From Euphorbia lathyris (lineage: Eukaryota; Streptophyta; Magnoliopsida; Malpighiales; Euphorbiaceae), in assembly GCF_963576675.1 (NCBI RefSeq), contig NC_088917.1, forward strand, positions 31,712,501 through 31,776,500: a stretch of 64,000 nucleotides of DNA, written 5' to 3'. The position numbers and the translations under genes are program-made. Each line of letters opens with the position of its first letter. The stretch's first letter is position 1. Positions 47,001 to 56,200 of this stretch are shown here, piece by piece. Under the pieces are notes generated by a model. It was not told where the DNA came from and did no database searches. It saw only the letters and a program-made list of their open reading frames with translations.

Positions 47001-47151
47001 AAGTTATCGTCACTACATACGTCTTTATTTACATCCTTCGTTTCCAGTGCCTCCCATTGCCACCCAATGGCGATTATTTTCTCATCAGAGTGTTCGTCAT
47101 TTGGAGAATTTATTTGCTGAAAGGAGAGAGGCTTGGATTAGATTATATTAG
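44064..47151 (+). pseudogene. MULE-2 transposase with FAR1-like, MULE, SWIM and OTU segments (one stop)
   Basis: Model: exon 1 44064-44123, intron 44124-44391; exon 2 44392-45761, intron 45762-45843; exon 3 45844-46472, intron 46473-46555; exon 4 46556-47151. All introns are GT-AG and phases agree. The N-terminal part has the FAR1-like Cys/His pattern (KYCGCKFQ, HCHQ). The MULE transposase core has FVGMDSTYKTNKYKMP, then ATDRELGLM and HHLLCTWHINKDV, where the DDE residues are expected. A SWIM zinc finger follows (CGCVLPMTHGIPCAC) and an Arg/Ser/Gly-rich linker. Exon 4 encodes an OTU-like cysteine protease domain (VADGNCGFRVLAD with Asp and Cys, and HYIRLYLHP for the His). The only clear lesion is TAA at 45253-45255 in exon 2. 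The enzyme would cut the element ends in the nucleus. The role of OTU domains in such transposases is not established. Confidence 0.88.
44195..44282. repeat. Three tandem palindromes in MULE-2 intron 1
   Basis: Three copies of CGCCCCACCA-NN-TGGTGGGGCG, each a perfect 10-bp stem, start at 44195, 44228 and 44261 (33-bp period). The two-base centre is CA in the first two and TG in the third, so the third core is flipped. A partial fourth copy (CACGCCCG) follows at 44291. Confidence 0.95.
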
Positions 47152-47219
47152 TTTTATATGTTGTGATTAATAATATTTATTAATTAACTTATATTATTTT
47201 TGGTTTTAAGTACAATTCT

Positions 47220-47350
47220 GTAGTTACGGGTTTAACTGCATATTTACGGATTTAACGGACTATTTACGGGTTTAACCGCATATTTACGGGTTTTACGGAC
47301 TATTTACGGGTTTAACGGACTATTTACGGGTTTAACGGACTATTTACGGG
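47220..47350. repeat. 20-bp tandem repeat before the MULE-2 3' palindrome
   Basis: About six and a half copies of a TATTTACGGGTTTAACGGAC-type unit with small variations. It is non-coding and downstream of the transposase stop. Confidence 0.9.
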
Positions 47351-47626
47351 TTTTGGGAGGGGAAAAGCTATTTTTTTTGCGGAATCGACACGCGGGCGTG
47401 TGGCCATCACGCCTCACCACGCGGTCGGACGTGATAGCCCCACGCCTCACCGCGTGGTCGGTCGTGACAGTCACACGCCCGACGGTAAGGTGGGGCGTGT
47501 GACTGTCACGGTCGACCACGCGGTGAGGCGTGGGGCTATCACGTCCGACCGCGTGGTGAGGCATGATGGCCACACGCCCGCGTGTCGATTCCGCAAAAAA
47601 AAATAGCTTTTCCCCTCCCAAAACCC
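47348..47626. repeat. 279-bp near-perfect palindrome near the MULE-2 right end
   Basis: Two arms of about 133 nt (47348-47480 and 47493-47626) are reverse complements with only about four differences and an 11-12-nt centre. Within each arm, GC-rich sub-palindromes of the CACGCCTCACC type recur, related to the intron 1 palindromes. Reading frames across it are artefacts of the repeat. Confidence 0.95.
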
Positions 47627-47652
47627 ATGAAAGGGCATTTTCGTCCTTTCAC

Positions 47653-47694
47653 GGGGCTAGGGGTGGGAAAATGGGGCTGGGTTTAACAACACCC
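47653..47694 (-). repeat. MULE-2 right terminal inverted repeat
   Basis: The reverse complement reads GGGTGTTGTTAAACCCAGCC and continues CCATTTTCCCACCCCTAGCC, matching the left end with several substitutions. Confidence 0.85.
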
Positions 47695-47703
47695 TTTTTA
47701 AAT

Positions 47704-48456
47704 TGAATATAAATGAAAGTAATTATATATTTTTCTTTTTAAATAAGTTCATCTAAGACAAGTGAAATTCAATTTAATTATTTATATATCTTATTCCAAA
47801 CAAATGCATAATTCCTTGAGTTCCAACTTGAGAATTCTTAGTCACGAATTTTTATTAATTTCTTAGAAATAGTGAATTTGGACCGTAATTGAATTTAAAT
47901 TCCTCTTTATAAATTTATAAGAATATACAAGGCAAGCAAAGCATATCAAAGGTGGGCTGGGAGGAGGCCTATGTTTTAAGATATTTGAAGACAAAAGCCA
48001 ACCCAGTGGGTTTTGGCCCAACTTAGTCTGTGTAAAAAATAGAGAAAACATGTTGCAAATTAAGTCCAAGGATGGGCCTTTTCTCCCTTCTTAACATTCT
48101 AAGACCATAAACAAGTTATTCAGAAAATTGGACAGGAAAAATTCCATGATCCAACATGGTGAACACGACCCAATTGACAAGGGTTATAGCAAGATTTATG
48201 TGAAACTGGTAAAATTCATGTAAATTGGGTGAAACTTCCCTGTAACTATTATTAAAACATTAAATTTCAATTCCTTCTCAACGTTTCACATAAATTTCAA
48301 CCGGTTTCACAGTGAAACTCATGTGAAACTATTATAAAAAATTAACCTCAAATTAACATAAAGGTTTTACTTAGGTTTCAACGGGTTTTAATTGAATTTC
48401 ACGTGAGTTTCAATCAGATTTTTTTTTTTTTATGAAAGTGAATGTAATTCATATAC
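47704..48456. other. AT-rich intergenic DNA
   Basis: No gene is recognised. 48195-48420 is rich in GTTTCA/TGAAAC words in both orientations, but without clear unit boundaries. Confidence 0.4.
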
Positions 48457-48610
48457 GGGTAAATTACATACGTGGTATACAATCTTTACCCATAATCACA
48501 CTTTGGTGTACAACCAAAATTTTGTCACACTAAACTGTACAACCTTTTAGTGACCTCCCACTAAAGTGTACAACCGGTAATTATGACCGGTCAACGCGCC
48601 ACCTCATCAC
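48457..48610 (+). repeat. MULE-3 left terminal inverted repeat
   Basis: GGGTAAATTACATACGTGG start. It shares CAAAATTTTGTCACACTAAA and GACCTCCCACTAAAGTGTAC blocks with the right copy (reversed). Confidence 0.85.
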
Positions 48611-48667
48611 TTTTAACCTCCTAACAAATAAAAATGGATCCTCCTAACAAAAGTAGGGGTCACATCT

Positions 48668-48990
48668 ATTGAGAATAAAATGAGAGAAAACCGACTAAGG
48701 TGGTTTGGCCATGTGAGACGTAGAGCGCTTGATGCGCCGGTTAGGAGAACCGAAGAGTGGCAAAAGGGAGGTAGTGGTGAGGGGTAGGGGAAGACCTAAG
48801 CAAACATGGAGGAGGGTGATCGAGAGTGATATGAGTTTACTGAGAATTGAGGAAAATATGGTAGTGGATAGGACGGAGTGGAGGGAGCGAATTTGTGTCG
48901 CTGACACGACTTGATTTCACGGTTTTATATGATGGTTATGTTAGCTGACCCAAATCATTTCAGGACTAAGGCTTTGTTGTTGTTGTTATT
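48668..48990 (+). mobile_element. RTE-type LINE 3' end (5'-truncated)
   Basis: The C-terminal end of a LINE polyprotein is read in two frames: [20 protein letters not shown], then after a frameshift [29 protein letters not shown] and stop at 48912-48914. The 3' tail is a (TTG)n run (48973-48988), typical of RTE LINEs. ACATCT at 48662 and 48995 may be a short target duplication. 5' truncation is the usual outcome of target-primed reverse transcription. Confidence 0.85.
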
Positions 48991-49000
48991 AATTACATCT

Positions 49001-49360
49001 TTTCTCTCTCCTAAATTCTCTCCCCTGTCTCTCTCCCTCTCCATCACTACCACCCATTACTGCTAAAAAAAAATGACCTCGAAATCTCATAATGGTAAAC
49101 ATATATGTCAAGAAAAAATAACACATCAAATCTTCAACAAGATAAAAAAAAAAAAAAAACCTCATATTTCACCTCCATTTTTAGAATCTTCCCATCTTCC
49201 ATCTCCATTTTTTAGTCGATGCTCCCAAACAAAATCTCCCCTTTTTGTTTATCTCCGCTGATCTTTCTCTATATCTCCATTCCTATTTCCTCTTCCACTT
49301 CAAATTACTCCACCAATTCAAAATGAGAGCTATCTCTTCCACTGTTCCCCGCTCACCCCG
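49001..49360. other. CT-rich, UTR-like stretch in MULE-3
   Basis: CT-rich DNA with an A16 run (49143-49159). It looks like the leader of a captured gene upstream of the kelch fragment. No frame is convincing. Confidence 0.35.
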
Positions 49361-49513
49361 CCGGAAAAGTATGTATTATATGTTTCCTTCTATCGCCGGA
49401 GTACCTCTAATTGGATTGAGTATTTCGATCCCTCTAACAATTCCTGGAGTTATCTAACTCGGATTTCAAATCTCCTCGATAATCATGTACTCAAGAATTT
49501 TGCTTTGGTTTCC
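49361..49513 (+). pseudogene. Captured kelch-repeat protein fragment
   Basis: The frame reads TSNWIEYFDPSNNSWSYL followed by NHVLKNFALVS. It resembles the W-x-x-Y/F-D-P-x-x-N-x-W kelch signature of plant kelch-repeat proteins. It covers about one repeat, has no start codon of its own in this frame and continues without a stop into the polygalacturonase fragment. Recognition is by motif memory only. Confidence 0.6.
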
Positions 49514-49574
49514 TCATCTCCTCTGACGACTCCTTCGATTCCTTCTGACCCGTACCCTAATGATCCTGGAAATT

Positions 49575-50078
49575 TGATAACTAGGGATGGATTTCTGATC
49601 AACTCTCTTCCCTGTGGGGGCGTCGTTGGGTTCGACGGGGGGAAGCTCCGATGCCAAAGTTAGTATGGTAAAAGGAGAATAAACTATATTGACAAAGGTA
49701 GGGTTTAGGGTAGAGAGTTAAAGTGTACCTCAATAGCTTGGGGTGCAAGCTATTTATAGTCATGTAATCGTAACTCCCAATAACCAGAAAGTCTCCATTA
49801 ATGCCTCATTAATGGCGGTTACGGATCTCTCTTAACTGTGGCCATTAGCTCATTAACGGTTCATTAATTGCCTTTATTGGGAATCGGCTCGGGCGGGGGG
49901 ATCGAGACGCGTAGGCGGATCTCGCGTAGGTTGGATTACGGATAGCGTATGGCGGAATCTAGGAGATCCGCCACAGAGATGACTTGCTTGATACGCCACT
50001 GCTTCCCCGCGTTCCCAATACGTCGCCGTTTTGGTAAATATCCACTTTGATTCCATGGATAATATCTCGATGTTATCA
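49575..50078 (-). repeat. Gypsy 3' LTR
   Basis: 504 bp, ends TGATAAC/GTTATCA. A minus-strand TATA box (CTATAAATAGC) is at 49750-49759. Confidence 0.95.
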
Positions 50079-50089
50079 GAAGCCCCACT
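50079..50089 (-). other. Gypsy polypurine tract
   Basis: The minus strand reads AGTGGGGCTTC directly before the 3' LTR. Confidence 0.75.
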
Positions 50090-50691
50090 AAGTTCCGTTG
50101 AAGTCCTTTAGGGCTTTTGAGCTTCTTCGCACGCCGTCATTATGAACTGCATTTATGGTCACTCTGTTCCAGGCCATTCATTAGGCGACAGGTGTCATAG
50201 GCGCGCTGCTCGAGGGAAGAGCAAACACCTTCTTCCATCTCCCTCTTCTCTTTCCAATTCATTTGCGTCTTCCTCTTTCATTCTGCTTCGACTTTTTCCA
50301 GAGCTTTTTCTGGAGTCCAGAATCTTCAAAGCCTCTAAATCTCATGTAAGTGAATCTTTTCGCTTTGTTTTTTGGATGTTTATGAGTTCTTCCTCTGAGT
50401 CTACCCTCGAACTCTTTAATTTGACCACTTCCTCTAAAACCATAATTAGCTGGACTACCTCTTCCGAGAGTTCTAACTCTTCCGAAAGTACTGCTAGTTG
50501 CGACCTAACCGAGTTGCGCAACTCGGTGAGTAGTGGCTATCGAACTCGTTTAGTTAGGACTCAGAACTTTCCCGTCGCCGCGACCCATATTGTTCCGGCG
50601 ATAGATTCTAGGAGATTTTCTAGAATGGAGGCTTCTCCTTCAACTCCGTTTAGGAAAAAGCAGCCTAGGGCGGAGTTGTTTTTTGTCCCGT

Positions 50692-52543
50692 ATGAGCGCT
50701 TCGGATCTAGCCAATTTGGCGGATCGTTACCCTTGGATCAAGGATTATGAGACCGAGTTGGCGGCTGCTCATCAGCGACCCGCCTGTCCGCCCGTTGGGT
50801 ACTTGTCCGTTTATAGCTGTCATGTGGAGAGGGGATTCTGTCTTCCTCTTCCTAAAATGATGGCGGATATCCTGGAGTACTTTGGGATCACTGTCTGCCA
50901 GCTGCATCCAAATGGCTGGTTAGATTTGGCCCTGGATTGTTATTTGGCTTCGAACCTAGGGGTAGTCTATAACCCTCGAGTCTTCCGGTCTCTTCACAAA
51001 CCAACGAAACGAAAGGCCGAGTCTTTTTACACTTTTGCTAAATTCAAGACTTATTCGCCCTTCTGTGGTAAGATGTCAAATGTCCATCTCTGGGATGAAA
51101 GATTTTTCTTTGTAAAGATAAAAGAGGGCGAACCTCTGGGATTTCCGTCGGTTTGGAATGCCAAACCTCTGCACATGGCTGGTGACTTGCGTATATTGAC
51201 GGACAACGATGAGAAAGTGGCGGATCTCATGAAAAGCATCAAGGCGGATGCTTGGACATATGCTGACGCCTTGGAACTTATGATGAACGACATCCCCCTG
51301 ATCCGCCGAGAAGGGGACAAGATTACTTACGTGAAGTTTACACAACTAGAAGGAGGTAACCTTGTTTCTTCCTTGAACTTTGATTATTTTATTGTTCCCT
51401 TGTCAGGGGTTTGTCTGAGGCCAGTCGCGCCCTTATAGAGATGCGTAAGAAGCAAAAGGAGCTGGAGGCCCAGAAGGATACGCAGGTGGCGGATCCCCAG
51501 AAGAGTGCTGGAAAGCGTCCTGCTAAAGAAGTCGCGGATCCTCCCCTGTAGAAGAAGAAGAAGAAATCCACAGCTTCTGGTGGAGGAAAGTGAATGGCGG
51601 ATGCCATGAGAGCTGAGAAGCCTTTAGTGGAGAAGGAACAGGTATGCTTGCCTCAATATCTCTCCTATCCCTGCCGTGAATCTTAGTTTTGACCTTTTAA
51701 TTCTTGTACAAGTGGTGAAGCCTGACTTAGGTGGATACTGGCTTGCCAAGTATGGCGATAAAGGGTCCGTGAGGAACGAGTCCGTTATCAATGATCTCGA
51801 TGAGGCCCTTGGTCAACTTGGAGAAGTACAAGTGAGCCAGGATAAGTTCTCCGGGACAGCCCATGCCAAGATGAGTAAAAGGGATCTCCTTTTGGCAAGC
51901 TTTTCTTTTTGCTTTTCACATTTTTGGATGAAAGAGTGACCTCTCTTGAGGAGATTTTGGTTTTTACTTCCTCCTTTGTTTTGATAGGCCTACACGCATG
52001 TGCGTGCTATGGAGGCGGATCTACTCCAAGGGGTGGCGGATCCATTCCGCCATTGCTCTTAATGAGAGTAAGGATGCTGAGATCCTCAGATTGAAGGAAA
52101 AGATAGATGCAGATGCTGAAGATCACAAGGCTGCTTTATCAAATACGGAGATCCTGGCAGGGGAACGAGCTTACTATTATGGCGAATGGATCATGGCGTA
52201 TGTCAGGCTTGCTTATCCTGAGATTGATTTTGTGGATCCTGAGTACGTGGTCCCTGAGGTGGAGGATTGCCTTAAGTACCGCAAAATCCCGAACATCAAG
52301 GACTTCATCCGTGATCATATTCGCAAGGTGATGAGTGGATCTACTGAAGAGAGCAAACCCCTCGTTGATCTTAAACCAGAGGATCTCGATGAAGCATCCC
52401 AGGAAGCGGGTGATAAGAATAATGAGCTGATAATTGATTGTACTATTTCTCAGGAAGGAACCATTTCTGTAGAGAAGGAGGTCCCTCTGGAGGACGCATC
52501 TGGTGAGAAAGATGCTAAGGAGGATGCTCCCCTAGATGTTTAG
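50692..52543 (+). pseudogene. Opposite-strand gene in the 3' region of the Tat gypsy
   Basis: A gene-like series of frames on the plus strand, opposite to gag-pol. The best start is ATG 50692. The first block (to 51355) encodes a ~220-residue domain with SVYSCHVERGFCLPLP, DILEYFGITVCQLHPNGW and FYTFAKFKTYSPFCGK, resembling the putative gypsy-type transposon domain of plant Tat elements. Approximate later exons are 51407-51642 (Lys/Glu-rich, two stops), 51715-51899 (LGGYWLAKYGDKGSVRNESV) and 51990-52543 (LKEKIDADAEDHKAALSNTE, coiled-coil-like, then an acidic tail to the stop at 52541-52543). GT and AG boundaries are visible for most introns, but one join is out of frame. An upstream open stretch (50142-50750, Ser-rich) may be leader or a first exon. 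Function is unknown. Confidence 0.75.
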
Positions 52544-53221
52544 TTCTTGTAAATGTAACTAAGTACAATTTTATTTTAATCCTTATTACAACCATTTATC
52601 TTTACTTTACGCTTTATATCTTTCAGCAAGTAAATCTATAGGTTTTAGGATTGAGTCGAAGTAGGTGGCCAGCCATACCCCAAAGTGTGAGCCTTTGTGA
52701 AGGCTTGGAGCTTTTATTCCTTTAGAGGAAGTTAAGCTGCCTTAGGCGACCGATTGGCTTCCTATCTTTGAGGTGAATCGATCCGCCACTAGGACTTTGG
52801 ACTCTTCTTTGGAAAGAGTGTATGAGAGTGTAAAGATCTCACGTCTGAGAAATGTTTTAACTCTATCTCCGACGGGGATCAATTTGTTTCCTATCTTTGA
52901 GGTGAATCGATCCGCCACTGAGATTATTCTCCTATCCTTGAGGAGAAAGTAGTTATGCCATGATAGCATTATCCTACTTGTGGGAATGCGTTTGTTGTCA
53001 CCCCCCCTTTTTTTTGAATCTGGAATATTTATATTACTACAGGAAAAGTACTCAAAGAAATAATTTGCAAGATGAACATTGCTTTTTATTAAATGGCGAT
53101 GCGCCTTATTACAACAGAGTGGTCTTATGCGTGAGCCTCGTTAAAACCTTTAATAAGAAAAACCACATAGGAAAAAAAACTTTACTAAAGGAAAAAGAGT
53201 ACTCAAGACCTTGGTTACATT
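52544..53221. other. Gypsy 3' spacer with direct repeats
   Basis: Non-coding. CCTATCTTTGAGGTGAATCG followed by ATCCGCCACT occurs at about 52761 and 52889, with a shorter relative at 52931. It lies between the opposite-strand gene and the end of pol. Confidence 0.6.
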
Positions 53222-56200
53222 TTACTTTCTGGCGAAATATTTGCGGAGGTTCTGGATGTTCCACGTCCGTGGCAATGTATTTCCCTCCGCATCTTGTATC
53301 TTGAAAGTGGCAGGTCCAATTTTGGTGACAATTTTATATGGCCCCGTCCAGGTGATCCCCAACTTTCCTTTACCTTCCAAAGATTGAATTTTGTCCGCCT
53401 TGCGGAGCACGAGATCTCCTGGGTTTAAGTCTATGAGTTTGGTGTGTTTGTTGTGATAGGCTGCGATCCTTTGTTTGTAGGCGGCCATCTGTATATACGC
53501 CTTCTCCCTTCTTGTTTCTAATTGGTCAAGACTCTCTCCCTTAACCTTTAGTCGTTCCTGTCTTCACAGTAGAATAAAACTCTGTCACTAGGGACCTGAA
53601 TCTCAATGGGAATTACTTCTTCTACTCCGTAGGTGAGGGCGAACGGTGATTCGCCAGTCGCAGTTCGAGGTGTGGCTTTGTATGCCCATAGGACATTCAT
53701 GAGGAGATCCGCCCACTTTTTGTTATGCTCTCCCAGTCTCTTTTTTATGCCTTTGACAATCGTTCGATTTGTTACCTCAGTCATCCCATTAGATTGGGGG
53801 TAATAAATAGAGGCGAACCTGTTTTGAATGCCTTGGCTTTCGCAGAATGTTCTGAACTCTCCGCAATTAAACTGTGGCCCATTGTCGGTAATAATCGTGT
53901 GGGGAACCCCAAATCTTCCAACTATGTTGTCTCTGACAAACTGGACCATTCGCTCTGCACTTATGGAAGAGACTGCTTCGGCCTCAAGCCACTTTGTGAA
54001 GTGGTCTACAGCTACTACAACATATTTCCTCTGTCTTTTGGTAGAAGGAAAGGGACCAACAATGTCAATTCCCCAAACTGCAAAGGGTCGTCCTTCGATG
54101 ATGGGCCTTTGAAGATTTTTAGCCATGTGAGAGTCATTTACATGAACCTGACAACTGTGACAGGTTTCTACCAACCTCTGAGCCTCAAGTTCCGCCGTGG
54201 GCCAATAAAACCCTACCAGTCTAGACTTTTTTAGAATGGAGGCGGACGCTTCATGAGCTCCACAGGCACCCTCGTGTAGCTCCTTGAGGATCTGTTGTCC
54301 CTCTTCTGTCGTGACACACTTCAACCAGGAATGTCCAAAAGATTTTCTGTATAGGCAATCATTTATTAAGGAGAAATAAGCAGCTTTTCTTACCGTCCGC
54401 CGAGCTTCTTCTTTGTCTTGAGGCAAAGTTCCGTCTGCAAGATACTGGTGGATAGGTGATCTCCAATCATCTTCAACTGATGTTAAAAGAGATACAGTTT
54501 CAGAGACAAATGTTGGCGCCGTTTTGACTTCGAACGGGCATTGCAGGTCCGCCCATTGTTCTTTGCTAGAAGCCAGTTTAGCGAGATGGTCAGCTTCTAT
54601 GTTTGATCCCCAAGGCACATGGACTAGCTCCCACTTAGTTTCCTTATTCTCAAGGTAGCCCAGCAGCGTTTTGACCTCTTCTACATATTTGGCCAAGATG
54701 TCATCTTTCACTTCAAAGTTTTTGATTACCTGATTGACCATGAGCTTGGAATCACTATAGATCATGATCCGCTCGGGTGTAATCTCCTTCAACAGACGTA
54801 GCCCCAATATTAAGGCCTCATACTCCGCTGCATTGTTCGTTGCGGGAAAGTCTAACTTCGCTGCATAATGTAGTTTTATGTAACGCGGCCCTTTTATCAC
54901 GATGCCTATCCCTGCACCCTCAACAGAAGAAGCCCCATCTGTGTACATCGTCCATTCTTCAACTTTAGATTTGGGGAGATTCACGCCTTCTTCAGTGAAT
55001 TCATTCACAAAGTCTGCCAAGACTTGGCTTTTCAGAGCAGATCTACCTTCATAACGGACATTAAACTCACCTAGACGGATTGCCCATTCCATCAATCTCC
55101 CCGAAGTCTCTGGCTTTTGCAACACCTTCCTCATGGGTATACTGGTGCGGAAAATGACTGTATGAGCCTGGAAATAAGGTCTAAGGCGAATCGAAGTGGT
55201 GACAACGGCTAGTGCCATCTTATCCAATTTCGAATATCGTGTTTCGGCGTCTTTTAGAACTTTGCTCACATAATAGATCGGATACTGTTGGCCGTCTTCT
55301 TCCCTTATCATGACAGTACTAACTACTTTATCTGTGACAGAGACATACATGTAAAGATTCTCACCTTTTAATGGTCTGCTCATCAGGGGAGGTTCCGTGA
55401 GGAAATGTTTGATTCCTTCGAAAGCTTGCTTACAATCTTCATTCCACTCGAATGCTTTCTGTTTTTTGATCACTTCATAGAAGGGTAGGCATCTACGAGC
55501 TGAGCATGAAATGAACCTGCCCAAGGCTATGATACGCCCGTTGAGACGCTGCACCTCTCTAACATTTTGTGGCGTCTTCATGTCCAGAACAGCTTGAATC
55601 TTGTCTGGATTTGGACTCACCCCTTTCTGGCTAATCATGAATCCCAGGAATTTTCCATAGGTCGCCCCAAAGGTGCATTTCTCTGGATTCAATTTAATAT
55701 TGTGCTGTCGTAGGACCCCCAGGACTTCCCTTATGTCATCTGCATGCTTCTCCATGGCGGTACTCTTGATGATCATATCATCTACATAGACAGAAAAGTT
55801 GTCACCTTTTCTCCCTTCAAATATTTTATTCAGCATCCGCTGGTAAGTTGCCCCTACATTTTTGAGTCCAAAGGGCATGACCTTAAAGCAATAGGTCGCT
55901 TGGTGTGTTACGAATGAAGTTTTGATCCTGTCAGATGGCTCCATCGGGATCTGGTGATAGCTTGATTTTACATCAGTAAAGGAATACATGGCGTGTCCCG
56001 CGGTTCCATCTACTAGAATATCAATACATGGTAAAGGGTAGTTGTCTTTGGGACAAGCTTTATTGAGATCTGTGAAATCAATACACATGCAGTATGATCC
56101 GCTCGCCTTTTTGACGAGGACAACATTCGCTAGCCATTGCGTATAAATTATTTCCTCGATGGTGTCCGCCTTCTTGAGTTTAGAAATCTCTTCCTCAATC

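Larger units (their letters stand above)
43921..47694 (+). mobile_element. Mutator-like element with OTU-domain transposase (MULE-2)
   Basis: Inverted ends read TGGGTTACTAAACCCAGCC (left) and GGGTGTTGTTAAACCCAGCC (right, reversed), with similarity running about 40 bp (CCCAGCCC..ATTTTC..AGCCCCG). Flanks TTTTTAAAG (43912-43920) and TTTTTAAAT (47695-47703) form a 9-bp target duplication with one mismatch, as expected for a MULE. It is 3774 bp and contains one transposase gene and unusual palindromes at both ends. One stop codon in the gene appears to be the main lesion. Confidence 0.9.

Noticed and set aside
47340..47621. Frames on both strands with repeated His/Thr/Pro/Val units
   Set aside because: They are direct translations of the 279-bp palindrome, which gives similar frames on both strands.
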